From assembly GCA_034509425.1 (NCBI GenBank), contig JAVTVJ010000070.1, forward strand, positions 3,410,001-3,474,000: a stretch of DNA of 64,000 bases, in the 5' to 3' direction. Below, one piece after another: positions 40,701 to 55,700 of the stretch. Source of the stretch: Eopsaltria australis (taxonomy: Eukaryota > Chordata > Aves > Passeriformes > Petroicidae). Made by a program: the position numbers and the translations under genes. The notes under the pieces were generated by a model. The model was not told where the DNA came from and made no database searches. It saw only the letters and a program-made list of their open reading frames with translations. Within the stretch, counting starts at the first letter, position 1, and the number at the start of each line of letters is the position of its first letter.

Positions 40701-43700
40701 CATGGGAGACAAAGAGATGTAGGGGAGTAGAAAATCAAAACATAATAAGAAAAGAAGAAATGGAAAAAAATAAAATAAGAAGAGGAAGTCTCAAACAAGT
40801 TTCTCAAACAAGAAAAAAGCGCTATGTAGTAATACATGCCAGTGTGCCCACACCTTAGTTTCCTGTAGTTTCCAAGAAGAGCTGAAAATGCTTTTTGTAA
40901 TTCTGAATATAAGCAAAAAAAATTTGAGTAAAATACTAGTCACATGAAAATTGATCTTTGCCCTCTGAAAAATGAAAATATGACCAAAATAAAAGAAAAT
41001 AAGAATAAAATAAAATACATGAAAGATCTTTGTGTATATAGTAATTAATTTTTCGCACAGTTATCTTTCAAGATTAATGAGAGTTAAACATATACTCAAG
41101 ATACATTAGCAATTGGTGATCAGTTCAGTACTGGATGGAAGATAAAAAGCATTCATGGTAAGTAAACTAGGTATTGCTGGTTAATTCCACAGAGACTGGT
41201 GGTACAAGTGCCTGTAACTCTTTGTGGTAAGCAACACAAATAAGCAATTCATAGAGGCGAGCTAAAGAGGAAACACTGTGTGGCAAGCAGGGTGTAAGAA
41301 GATGCTGTGAGAGTGTGAAACACTATGGGACGGCAAAAAGACAAGATGGTGCACGGTATGAAAGGGCTGACAAAAATGCAAGACTGGCACTGCTACTGAA
41401 GCTGAGAAAAAGATGATAATGTAGGTCGAGGCACAGTGGTGGCAGAACCATTTAGAGGCAGAGGAACTTTCAGAGCTTTTTCACACCCTGCTTTGCAGGA
41501 TGCCACAATCTGCCTTTCATGTTGTGGTTTTCACATCTTAGGCTGAGAAGGTGCTGGTTGTATAATCAGCCTCAGTGTTCCTGTTCGCGATTCACCACGG
41601 AAAACATCTTACCAAAGCTATGAACTAAATACATGTCAGCACACGTACATTACAGGGATATTTCTTTAAGTGGATGCCACCAAACAAACAGAATACACAA
41701 TACTTCTCACACATCATAGGGAATGCCTTAGAACAACATCCATTCACCTTAAAGCTCTCTCTGCTTAGTGTAGAAAAGTACTGTAGAAAAGTACTGCAGC
41801 TGTAGAAAAGTACTAGAAATCAGTATTAGATACTGATGCTTGACTGACTCTTTTCTGGGTAATATCAACATTAACATTTTACTATTATTCAAAATTAGAA
41901 AGCACAAGAGCCTAGGGAGCATTGAAAATGACACATTTTTCTGTCACATATTGTTAGAATAATCCTTACTCTTGTTAGATTGCATATCCTGAAAATTCGG
42001 TTTATGACATCGCAGTCCATGGAACATGACATGCATTCCACTTGGATGGGGCCATACCGCAGGATGCCTTCCTCGGGCCAGTATTGTGGGCAGCCCTGTG
42101 CCAGAGCAAAACAGGCATCATTAAATGGTAACTCACAGCTTGAGCATTCTCTTATTCCACTGCAGACATCTCACCTAACCTTTACTGAGCAACTAGTGCT
42201 GATTAGTTGCTGTAAAGCAGAGAACAATTGTAAAGTCACTGCGCTGCTCTACATTTTCATCATGTAGTAAATCCAGACTGATTAAAGCACGAGACAGTAC
42301 GTGGAAAACTTGAGCTCCAGACTAACCTGTGCTAAGTCGACTTCATTTAACATCACAAGAGAAGTACAGCCATAGTCATACACTAATCTCCAGAAATCTT
42401 TCACAGTGTTTGGTAAAGGATGTTGTGTGACAATAAAAGCTGCTGGCTGCCTGTAGCTCTGTAAAGGCAAACAATTTTATTAGTACCTGTATGGCAAGTA
42501 CGTAAATTCTACTGAAACATTGCAACAAAAAAAACCTATACAAATAGAACAAAGCTGTGACATCAGTTACTTCATATATCACCGAAGATGCAAAAGTTAA
42601 AAATACATTATCATCTCCAATAAGAATGAAGAGGTTACTCTGCTCAGGTCTGCCGTCTGCTGGGTTACAGAGCAAGCCCTGTTTTTACACAGAAATGCTC
42701 TGGGCATTGAAGATGTTCCTCGTGGCTCTGTTGAGCTGAGGCTCAGGTAACTCTGCTCTAGGCACTGTGTTCAGAAGTCAAGCAGGAAACCTTCAGTCCA
42801 TGATGCACAGAGGGGTGCAGAGGTCTCAGAAGATCCCCCTATCCACAGCAGGTTATACGTGAACCCTTTGACTGAGCCAGGGACTAAACTCAATCTCAAA
42901 CTCTGTTTCACAGTGCACAGCGACAGAGACACCCACAGAACTGACTTTCAGGATCCCTGGGGCCCATTTCCAGCAGAAAGCATAAGTTAACCCGCAAAAT
43001 ACGATTTCCTGCCATGACTGCAGGTTCCATTTTCTGTATGCTATGTTATAGACAACTGCAAACAGGGATTTCCAGCCTTGCACAGTAACCGAGATGCTGA
43101 GGGGCTATTTTCCTGCTGCAGGTGTATTATGAGCAGCAAGCAGAGGAGAGTTCAGAAGTTTTTTGCAGGCAATTTGTAACCATCCATAGAAGAGTAAATT
43201 AACCCAGGAGAAAGACCTGGTAGGGTAGATAAAAGATTTTTGCTGTGGAAGCTTGCTCATTTGAAGATTGATCTAAGGAATCTTTACGTGCAATATATCG
43301 ACATACCCTCCAATAACTTGTTGCTAATGCCTTTAGCATCAGTACTCATTTGACAAGAGATTCAGGAGGCTGTTGATCTTTTTTTAATCTAGATTTTTGT
43401 TACCTTTTCTAATGCAGGAAGGATGTTGGGGTAGTAGCAGCTCATGTCCTACTTCCTAGATCTGCCCAGGGACAACACAGGGATGCCCAAGTTCAAAATT
43501 CTTCCTCCGTATTTTAAGAAATAAAACACATCCTAGCTGGTGTTTTCTACCTCCCTTCCCCATAATTTCAAGTGTTTCTCAAGATAGGAGAAAGATAAGG
43601 GGTAAGTTTCTCTTTCTGTTTTGTTATTAAAAGTCCCTTTTTCTTGTCCAGGAGCAGTTCCTCTTCTCTGAACAAATCAGTCTTACAAGAAACAACCAGC

Positions 43701-46700
43701 AGAGAAAAGGCAAAATAAAAAACCTTGTGCTACCCAAAATCTTAACCCATTACTTATAACCTTGTTATATGTCTTCATCGTAATATAATACCTTTTTTTT
43801 TCTGCTGCTGTTTTTAATTTTATTACTACCATTTCTGCCTTTTCTAACTTGCTTCTGATTGCTGATCCATTAATATATGGTTTGGTTCATGTCCCTACCT
43901 GCCACATGCTCTTGCACACTGAGAGTCCTCCTGCCCCCCACAGCCAATGTTGTCTTCCTTTCACCCCAAAGCACACTCCTCTGTGCAGCTCTGCTGGTTG
44001 GTTCATAGCACATCAATTTTATCCAGGTGCTTAATGCAATTTAAACAGCAATTTTAAACAGTTTTTGCTACCAGAATTCTGTTCACTGCTCTAATTCATC
44101 TGTTCAGCCCACATGACACCCTAATACATTGGTCTTACACACACTACTCTTCTATTTTGGCACAATAAGCCAGTTGTAAGATTGGGGGCTGCATTTTGCT
44201 ATCAGTTCATTTTCTGCACTAGCTCAGGCAGAACTCAAGGGTGACTATACCAATCAGTGCTGATGATTTCTGCTGCTATTTGCCATTTTATCTCAGCATC
44301 TCTCCTTGACATGGCAGTTTCTGACAGATTTTCATTTTTGAGAAAGGGGAGATGCTCCTGGAAATCAGGCCACTTATTTAAGTATTTACTGTAGAAGTGG
44401 CTTTAGGGGCCTAACTTTGGAAATGCTAATGGTAGGCACAGGCAGGTATCTGGCAGCACATGAACTGCTTTATCGATCAGACACGTATAAGCAGGTTCAA
44501 CTCTATTTTTCCTGTTAATTCATCTTTTCCCCTGACAGTACTTCTCTCACTCAGACTACAGCTTTAAAGAGCTGCAACTCAAAATATAAACAACAAAACC
44601 CCCAATCCTATACTCTACCCAAACATGCCAAGGAAACAATTTTTTTCTTTCTCTGTTGCTCCTGCTTCAATAGAGAAAGACTTTTTCATAAAATCGTGAT
44701 AGCAACTGCATGCTCAGACAGATAATATTTACTTCCTAACAAACAGCAGATTTTTGAGATCCTGCTGAGATTTGAAGGCCTGGACACTAGAGCTTTATAT
44801 AATGCTGTTAAAAAGGTGAGATTTCCTGTGGGTCCCACAAGGATGCCAAAGACTAAAGATAACAAACCTTCTGAACAAAAAACACAAGCTGGTGGGGCTT
44901 CTTACCCTTTCCCTGCCACCCTTCTTCATTAGGACTGTTTTACAGGGCACTGCAGTAACAAAGAATTACTTAATTTCTTAAACCAGCAAGTGCTCTCTCT
45001 CACATTACAGAGCTTTCCGTGGCACGCTATGCAGACAAAGAAGGTAGTCTCTTACATCCATAAGAGCAGCATTGATGTAGTTGCTGCTCTCCCCGTCAAT
45101 AGTAATTAAGAAAGGCAGACATCTGTCAGGTGGCAGCATATCCATGAAGCGGTTCTTGTCGTGGTTCCTTGGCAAGCAGGCGATGCTGCAGTCCTCTGCC
45201 TGCAGGCGAGGGGTCACAGAATTCAGGGTCTAAGGGAAAGAGGATGCTTGTTTTAGCACGCTGAGCTAACACACATAGGACTCGAGAGTCCCCAAGTTTT
45301 ACTGTAAAATATTGCAATATGAGAAAACATGAGGCATTAGCAAGAAGACATGAGCAAATGCAAGCTCTTATCTGTTTGTTGGACATGCTGGCGCTTTACA
45401 AGGGAGGTTAAGCTGCGGGTATTAAAGGCACTCCATGTACCACTGAACACATTCCGCATGACACCATCCCTTCCGAAAGGAATAAAACAAAGATGATCCT
45501 TTGGAGCCCTTAAAAGCTATGCCTTGCTGTGCAAATGCAAGCCAAAACTCTCTCTAGCTCCTACTCACTGATCTTTATTTCAGACAGATATTTACTGCAA
45601 TTTTATTAAAAGCAGGATATTTTGTATTTAAAACAATTTTGCAAAGCACATAAACATGGGTGCTTTATTTTGCAGACAAAAAGTTAGAGACCAAGTGCTA
45701 TAAAAGTGATATGAAAAAGCTTCTTCTTAAAATAAATTAAATATGTCTAGAGGCAAAAAAATTGTTGTCACATCAAGAGTTAGTAGGAACTGTGAATACC
45801 TGAAACTCATCTTTGAGATGTGAAGAGTTTGTCTGAGAGTCTATTCTAATCATATCAAAATAAGCAGCTTTGAATTCGCAGACAGGAATGGCAGTTTCTC
45901 CACAGAGGCAAGCTTCTAGAATGGCGTCGTGAATAAAGATGTACTGCTCCTGTCAAATTAGGAAAAGAAACAAAAATTGTAGCTATTTAAAATCAACAAA
46001 TCTTTCTTTCTTTTAGGATAAACAGACCTACTGCACACTCTTGAACCCATTAAAAGTACTGTCCATCAATACATTAAATAATGCTTTAATACAAACAGTC
46101 TTCCTCTTACTGGGGTGCAGTGAAAAAGGATGTTTTCTCCAGGACCAATTTAAATTCAGTAAAACTTAACAGAACAGGTATGGTAATTTATTTAACAGGA
46201 GATTTTCAGTTTTCTTGCAGTGTTTATGGGTTTCTGCGCATATGCCAAAAACTTGTTGACTTTACCAATTTTTTTTAATAGCTTTCAATCTTCTGACATT
46301 ATCAGAAAGTGCAAATTGCTTCAAGCACTACTAGTGTGATTAGCAAGTATTTGGCACGCTGCATTCTCCTTATGGATGTGCAAGCTAGTGCATCAGTTGC
46401 CTCATACTTGGCTCTAGGCCAGTAATAAATATCAGTGTGTTCCAACAGAAGCACCATTTCTTCCCACTTTTACTAATTTGCCTTGAGATAGCCCGAGTCC
46501 TAGATAACTGCATTACTATACCAGTTAGGCCTCCTGTCAATTTTTAGACAAAATACCCATTATATTTACTCACCCTGAGAGTAATAGATGTAAACCTTGT
46601 CTAGAACAGTGCCAGCCTCACATAGCTATTGTGAATACCAATGAGGTTCTTAAGGGCACAAAATTTAACATGTGCCTGTGAAAACAGCACATGTCCAGGG

Positions 46701-49700
46701 ACCACATCTTCTGGCTCTACAGCCTGTGTGCCTTACCCACATAGCTATGGAGCTATTGGCATCACTGTTGACAATATAACCATCACAAGAACTTGATGCA
46801 ATGACAGCTTTATTTTGCTGTGCAAGTATGAACTTCTGAAAGAAGGTGAGAATTAAGAGGCAATAGGGAGAGAAAGGAATAATAGTAGCTGTGTTAATTG
46901 ACATGCAAGTGCAGATTAAACTGGGAGGGTTAAAGCAGTCACAGTGAAACACTCCACCCCATGCACTTCCCAAAGGTTAATGACCCTGTAGCAGGAGTAG
47001 TTGATCAGGACCATCTATTGTTCAACTGCCATAGGTCGCAGCATGGAATAAAAACTGCACCAAATTACACTGATACGTTTGGCTGCCAACTGCAGAGATT
47101 TCCATGTGGTCACAGGTGAAATAACATCTTGGGTACATGTCACTATGGAGGGCAGGAGAGAGAAGTGATGAACCACTTCAGGTAGTCTGCCAATAGAAAC
47201 CAATAACCTTCTAATAAGCTTCTTTGGAAGCTCAGTGGTACTCTGGTGGCAGAATGGGAGCTGTTAGAACCTCATTCCTAAAGCAATGGTTTTATTGTGA
47301 AGCTGCTGAAGGCATGTTGAAAGACCAAGAGTAAAACTATGGAAAAAGATTTGCAGCAAGGTTAATAAAACAAACAAAAACAGAATTGAAAAGAGAGTGT
47401 GAAATGGATGTAAAGTTCACCACTCAATTTATAGATAAAGTGATTGGAGATTGTCTAAAACAAGAGGTGGCCTGCTGAAATTCCACTTTTGGGATCCTGG
47501 GATTGCTGATACCAGAGCTGGGGAGAGACATCCCAGACAGGCCTAATGTAAGGTCTTCCCTGAAAAAATCCTCCTTTCTTTCCTTTTGTTACCAAGTTAG
47601 GCAGGCACTTGTTTCTCTGAAGACTACAAGAGCTGGCGGGTTTGTTGCACCACCCTGGTTCTGGGCGCTTTTACACTGAGCAATGGTTCCCAGTGGAGAC
47701 ACCCCCTTGACAGGGCCACTGCCTGCTGTTTTCAGAGTCACAGTGAAATTCTGACCTAGGATGTTTCAAAAAGCATCAGGTGCCTCAAAGGCAAACTGCT
47801 GTACCTCAGTTTGTACCATGTTGATGCGCCGGGACCGTAAAGCTTTGACGCAGTTGTAGATATCCACAACACCTTCTCTTTCTGCCATATCTAACATGAT
47901 ATCGATCACAATGTAACAGCCTGTCCGTCCAGCACCAGCGCTGAAAAGAATCAGTAAATACTGTTAGCAATAGCTCCAGAAAGACATCTACACACTTTAT
48001 AACCATTATTGAGGGCATTTTTATAAAGTCACTCAGTTTTTCATCACAGCCACTATTGAATTTTTATCTTCTCATCATCATGTCCTTTAAATCTTTTGAT
48101 GTGTTCAAAACAACTTTTTTCCATCACATTTGATTCACTAAGCAACAGTAAAAAAGAAAAAGGTTTATTCCTTTTATCACCCACATCAATACTTACACTA
48201 AAAAAAGGAGTTAAGTTTAACTGAAATCTGAAGATTGATTAAACTTACGCACTTCAGAATATTATAGATCTCATTTTTCTTTAAGAAGACTAAGAATGAT
48301 TTTTAAGCGATATATTACAATAAGAAACTCAAATGTATGTTTTACCAGCCAAGTTCCAAGCTAGCACATTTAACAGTATCCAGAAGATTCACCCATGATT
48401 TATTTTGGCTTTACATAAAGCTATGGACAGTTTTTGCATAGTGAATTTTTAAAATCTACAAAAGCTGTGTAACTTTATCTACAAAATATAATTAAACATT
48501 TGACTAAAGTGTTTAAGTAAATCAAACATTTGTAGAAAGCAAATTCTATTTGTCAAAGGACACACAACATAACCTTGCAAAATCTGCACAGGAGAAACAT
48601 TCTGTATTTGTTGCCACTAACCTCATTCCATCTTTCTTCATCTACTTGCTTACTTTGCTTTAAATTAATAATCTGTTCAGACATTATATGCAACACCAAG
48701 CTATCAAAGCAGATGTATCTACACTCATTCTCGAATGCTGTCACAAAATTGTTGAAGGCTACCTAAAATGATAGCCTGGAGTATCATGATTTAGCTGGTG
48801 CAGCTGTTGCAGGGAAAAGAAAATCTTAGACTATTTTATTTAAGAAAAGTGTACTAGAATCTGGTTATTTTCAAACATTGCTGGAGACAGCAAAATCCTA
48901 CTGCAGAGAATTAAGCAATTCAACCAGGAAACAAAAGCAGAGCACTTAAAAATGATGGATGCTTCATGAGAGACTATTGTAAATAACAATATAACAGTTG
49001 TGAAAAATATAAATCTACTCCTTCTGTACACACCTGCAATGGACAACAATAGGCCCTGCACTAGGAGGGTTGGATAATTTGACTCTCCGTATGAAGGAAA
49101 GCAGGCCTGTGGCATTGTAAGGAACTCCATGATCTGGCCAGCCAGTGAAATGAAATTGTTTAACTTCACGGATTTCATTGTAGCCCCTCTGTAAAAGGCA
49201 AAAAAAGGTTATGAAAAAAGTTTTTCATAGACTAGATAACATCTGACTCAAATAATGATCATATATACTGATAGAATCTACATGCAGTTTTCATCATTTC
49301 ACCAATAATTTAAAGCAAAGATCCATAGGAAGCTTAGAGATGTCATTGGGTTATTTAAATTTTGAAGCTTGCAATTTTTACTTTAGACATTAGGCATGCT
49401 AGTTTTGTTGCACTGAAGATTTTTTTTTAATAGACTTCAATGCATTTCACATTGATTTTCAGAAGTTTTGCTAACTAGGACAAGGGCCTGCTACATTTAA
49501 AGTCAAGTATAATAATTCAGCATAAGACCACAACTGCATCACAGAGTATTCACAGAATTTGTCCTTTGATAGAGATTGACTCAGCAGCGGTCAGGACAGA
49601 GTGCGTAGGGATGAACAGCAGGCATGACTCATAATCTGGTACTTGAGTTTAGCTCAGAAGTGTGGCTGTGGAGAAGAGGTGACTGTCAGAGAGGGGATGG

Positions 49701-52700
49701 CAGCAGCTGACATTTCTGGGGAAATTCAAAGTCCCACAGTGAGATGAATGCTTGGGCAGCGCTGATGCAATGCATAATCTCATGGTATGGCAAGGCTGCC
49801 TACACCATGGCCCTGCTAACAAGACAGAGATATTTGGCATTCCACAGAAACATCAAAATAGCCTCTTTCATCCTCCTTGCTACCAGGAAACAATATTTTG
49901 CCAAGGCCTGTCAAAATGTGCTCACCCTTCCCAGAGTGAAGGTCCTGACGACATATTCCGCGAGGGGTTCCACCTCTACACAAGTCACTTTGAAGTCCCC
50001 ATAAACTTCAGTGTCATCAGGCCAGTACTTGTAACATTTGACCTAAATAAAAAATGGGTATGATTTTACACCAAGGGCAAAGAAAAGCTTGATGATACAG
50101 TACTGCATGTACTGCATTACACTGCATTTATTTCCAAAATGGCTGTGCATTCATGTGGCTTGCCATGGCTAGCGGCTGTTATGTCAAGTTAAGCACTAGC
50201 TACAAGGAGTTTCTGCTGCTTTACACTGCTGTATTTAGGTGCCAAATTCACTTCTAAATGAGCATTTGTATTTTCTTTAGTGCTCAGATATGGAATATAT
50301 TTCCTCTTATGTTAAACTGTGATGCATTTTGTACCCATAATCAAACTGTTGCAAGTAATCCCAGATACTTTATATACATCCCTGAGGTATGTGTTACTGC
50401 TAAACTAAATTTGCTGATTTCTAGCCACTGATATAGAAGCATATTTCCTCCACTACTCCTCTCATTTGAGTGACAATGTACAAATCTATTCTGCTTAAGT
50501 AAGATTTTTGAATTCAGACAATTTTCCAGTTCTCATGAAAGCAACACAGCATCAATTTTCAGAAGTTGCTTTTAGACAATACCATAACTGCAACATTGCC
50601 TGGACTCCTCCCCCTTGCCCCCTCAGGATGCAGGGCTGTCCTTCACAAGACCCTTCTACATTCTGCCCAGAGTATGTCTTGTCAGTAGGTTTTTTCTTTA
50701 AGCTTGCAGCATTAAAAGAAAAACAAGCCCAAAAACTTACTCTCCCAACTTCCACTAAATTTGTGACCATCACAACACAAGCTGACTGCTCCTGCCATAT
50801 CATTCTCCAAAAGTCATACACAGTCTCATGAACGGGACCTGCAAGAAAAAATTCCAGGTAATATTCTGCCAAAAAAAAACAGTCAAAGTGAATGCTAAAA
50901 ATAAAATCCAATGCTTTTCAGAGCTGATGCATGTGAGCACACGTGCTCAAAGAAAGCTTTGGGAAACCACATCATCATACCATTGTGCCAGTCTCCACAT
51001 TATATTGTTACTTCTAACCAATGCTGAATATTTTCAATTTAACTGAATTACCACTTGAAAAAAATTAATGGCAGGTGTTTCATGTACCAAAACGGCAGAA
51101 GTTGCTTGAGAAGTATAAGGACACAGCAATGTGTGACTGCATCTATAGTTACGCTTCCAGTTTTGTTTGACATTTGTTGAACATAATGTGTTGAGAATGA
51201 GTTTCTTCAGATGTTCACCAATGAGATGCCCATGCCAGAGTGAAGTATCAGGCAGGAGGGCTGCTGGTGCAGATATTGTGCACTTACTATCTGGTTCCGG
51301 GCAAAGCATGGAAGCACAAGTAGGCACTGAGCCAGAAACTTCCCACTGAAGTGCATTTAAACTAACTTAACTACTTTTCTGTGAGGCAAATGAGAAGCAC
51401 ATGTTTAAGCTTTGCTTCCTGCTCTGCTGCAGAGACAAGTTCAATTGAGTGACAGAGGCATTTACCCTATTAGAATAATATCTGAAACAGCTCTGTCATC
51501 ACCATCCAGCAGTACTATAAATATTACTATATAAAACAGACATAGAATCCCAGAATTTTCTGGAAAAGAACTTTAATATCATCAAGTCAACTGTAAACCT
51601 AACACTGCCAAGCACACCACTAAACCTAAGTGCCACATTTGAAGACTCAAACACATTCTTTCATATGCTAGATCAAAGGCTGCATGCAAAAGCAGCAATA
51701 ATTTTTTCTCTCCTTTACACATCATTATGTGCAATGATTTGCATAGTAAAACAGAAATAAAATACAAATGTAGACTTGATACCATATAGAGACCTATTTA
51801 GGCACCACTTATACAAAAATGCAAAACAAATGTGGACAATACTTTGAGCATCCTGCTTTAAAATAAGTCGTTACTTCGACGTGCCTGTGTGCACCTACAA
51901 TCAACTGAGGGACAAATAACAGGATATTTCCAGACAGCTATCTGATTATGCTGACAGTTCAAATAATGGCACACCTAAATCTAATTATTTTTACTTTAAA
52001 TCATAGCCTCTGAAATTTCAGTGCAATCTTACAGTAATCTATTTGGTTTTCCTCATTGTGAGGAGTTTTATCAGAAATACAAACTGAAAAATTTCCATAG
52101 AAATTCAGGTTTTTTTCTCTAGCACCTCTTTTTATTATTAGGGTGTTGTATGGTAAAGATTTGCCTCACTCCTTTGTACAAAGAGTTTTTGTCCTCTGGC
52201 CTTACTTTACACAGATTTTCTGAGAGAGTTTAATTTATCATTACTATCTTCACCGCATCCTAGACTAAGTCATAGACAGTAGAATAAAACATTGAAATAT
52301 GGAAAGAAAAATGCCTCAAGGCAAGAACAGTTGAAACTGTTCTCTTCTCTGTCCATGTCTCTTTTCTCTATTCATCTTCATAATTGGCAATCATGGTAGT
52401 AGGTTCTGACTTTATCAGCTGAATTTATCACTGACAGATTTGCTCAATAGCTAATTAACATGATAAATTAGTGCAATTTTTGAATTTCTTCACATTCCAC
52501 CCCAACATACTACGCTAATTTACCATAAAACAAGATGACAACTCACAATACTGGATATGCTTTATTTTCATCTACTTCTATTTGACCAAAACACTGTGGA
52601 ACACTACAGAGAACAATTATTGGATTTGATTAAAGCCTGCAGATCCTTACCTTGGGTTGCAATGTAGTGACTTGGTCTCTGATATCCCTAAAACAGCAAT

Positions 52701-55700
52701 ATAAGTTTGTTTGAGTACCATACTACTAACAAAGAGTGGAAAATAAAAGCATAAGGATGATACAGAATCCTTATCTCTAGACAACATTTTCAGAACAAAC
52801 CAATATTTAAGAGCAGCATGAAGCTCAAAACCTAAAAAGCCAGTTAATATTGAAAAGTTTTGAATGACAACAGATAAAATGAAAATAAGAACATCTGACT
52901 CAAACAGACATTGTAGTGTACCAGGAAGGAGTACTCTAGATTGGTCCCTTGCACCTAAAAATGAGTCTTCTATTGACATTATTTCCCTAGCTGGATACAC
53001 CGGGGCTTTTATTTAAAATTTAATAAAAATTCTCTGCCATAATATTATCTCACAGTTGATCTGTGTTCTCAACTTAGCCAATATGAAAAAATACACACCT
53101 TCTGTCTTCTTCTAAACAGAGAATTACTGTAAGGCACAAAGAGGTGTGTAGCCCAGCCCTAACTAATGGGGACAGACACTCTGTTGTGTGCACAGAATGA
53201 AGGTCCTACTGCAGTGAAATGTTCTGCTTGGCTGCACAAAGTGTGCATCAATTACAGTGGGCATGATACACACAAGTATATACACAGTCTTACGAACACA
53301 TATATATATATTTAGATAAATAGATAACCCTACACAAGTAAGCCTTTCCAGATAGCTGGATCTATGCCAATGCTAGCAGCACTACACAGCACTAATTGTC
53401 CACATAAAAATTGCAAGACAAAGAGCTACTGCTCTTGAGGAAATAACTCAGAGTATATTTTGACCAGTGCCAACAATTTAGCTAGAAAGAGGAAGGGAAG
53501 TTTAGTGTTGCTGGTGAGAAGACAATACTGAATTTCACAATGTGCAAATATTAGTAACTCCAACTATTCTCTACGTTAAATTTTATTAGGCTACTTGCTG
53601 GAAGTATTGCATTATAGGGGAGCACAAGCCCTTGGATTCCTAGTATTCACAAGATGCTACTAAAGTGAAGGATTTCAGTGTACCCTAGGAGTATATATTC
53701 TTTTCCACAGACTGCTTTGTTATCCTGTCTAGAGTGAGAGCACCTTCCTCTGGGGCGTCTGAAAAAACTTTTGAATATCTTACTCTTGGCTTTACAAGAG
53801 ACTAAAATTGCATCAAATGATGAAAGAATTTCTCCTGAAGTCCTTAATATCAAGCCACAGCTTCAAACTATGGAAGTGGAACCTGTGCTACACAGGTTTA
53901 CACTCAGTAATGTTTTTGAGAAGAAGATAAAAGTGTCACTTAAAAATTGTAAAATTCCAGTTTTAACTTGTAGCTTTCTTGTCTGCTTCTAATGAGATTC
54001 AATTCACTCCTAAATAAGAAAATCAATATCCTCAGGGAATTTTTAAAATCTGTGAGAGTTTTCTTGTTTAAGGCCCCAGGCAAAATATCACAAGCCTATC
54101 ATTTCAGAGATTGCCATGTTAAAATATTCAGATAAAAAGACAGAAATATATCTGGAGCTAAATCTTTATATCCTGGAAAATCAAAAGGGTCTTAAATAAC
54201 TTATCAACTAAAAGTGGTCAGGAAAAACTACTAAGGAGAAATTACAAAGAAAAGCAATCAAAGTCATGTATTTTAAAAAACACTTGTTGTAGTTATTCCA
54301 CTACCTTTCAACCTGCTTTGGAATTAATTTGAATACAACAACTTGTTTATTCCTAAGGTGTTAATTAGAGGAAACTAATATTTTGTTACTCAATATGCCT
54401 GGTAAAATTTTGATCAGTTTTTGAAATTTACATACTAATTTGTACTCTAATTAAAGTACAGAATTTCAAATTTTAGAGATTTTTTGCAGAAGTGAGGAAA
54501 CGTCTGTGTTAAAAATATATATATATGTTTGTGTATATACTTTGTAATACCTAAATTAGCACCTTAAAACAAATGCCAGCCAAATACTGCTTGTCTAAAA
54601 GATTGTTAAAAGCAAACTAACAAACTCCCCCCACCCCGCAACCTACAAATGTCATCATCCCTCCTTTTTTGCCAAACATATATTACGACTACTCCGCAGG
54701 TACATTTGCAAACAACTACAGTGCAGCATACTATCTAGCTTCTCACATACACATGGGAAGGGGAAAAGAAAGGCTAGTGGCCAAAATCAGCACTAAAAAA
54801 TGGGAACAGCAAATTATCTTTAACAGATAGGCTCACCTGCGTTACCTAACATCCAATAATATTCAGAGCTAAGCTAAAAGGCTAAATTATCTTTTCAAAA
54901 CAGGTACAAAAATATTCACACAAAAAAGAAATTTTTGAAAGAAACAGATGAGATAAATTAGATGAGGCATGCATAGTTATCAACTGATAAAAATAGAAGA
55001 GGAAAGTAATTAATAACAATATCTATATTAAATATTTACAATAGGATGCTGTTATTCACATATAGTGGTACTTACATCCCTGTACAGCCAAATCTACAGC
55101 CCAAACCAAAGTCAGATGTGAAAGAAAGCACAACAATGTCAGTGAGTACTAGGACGTAGAACAAGGAAAGTGTACATTTGTTCTTAGTAAAAGAAAGCTT
55201 TCAATAATTTTGTAGCATAACATGCAATAATTTCACTTAGAGAAGCTGGCAAATTGAGAGGGAGAAAGCTGTGCATTCCACTCACATCTATGTAGTTGGC
55301 ATTAATGTAATCTGAAGATGGATCATCTTCAACAGGTTGCAAAATCACCCTGGAGTGGTCATCTGTAAAAACCAAGTGGTTACGGAGCCTTTTTGAAGTG
55401 TGATTTTTAAGCAAGATATTAACGGTAAATCATCTAGAAAACCAAAATCAGCTGGCATAAGCACGTCACAACTTACAATCCCTAAATACAAAGTGTTTAC
55501 ACAGAAATACAAAAAACCGTTTTGTCTGAGGTCTGTAATTACTTCAAAAAACATCCACTACATTTTATTAAGTGCAGCTGAAAGGTATTGGCACTGTTAC
55601 ATGTGGTTAAAAAGACACAAAGAAACCAGGTTACTTGCTCAAAGTCCCTTTCAGCATCAGCTCCACTGCTGGTTATCTAGAAAACCAAAAATGCTGATTA

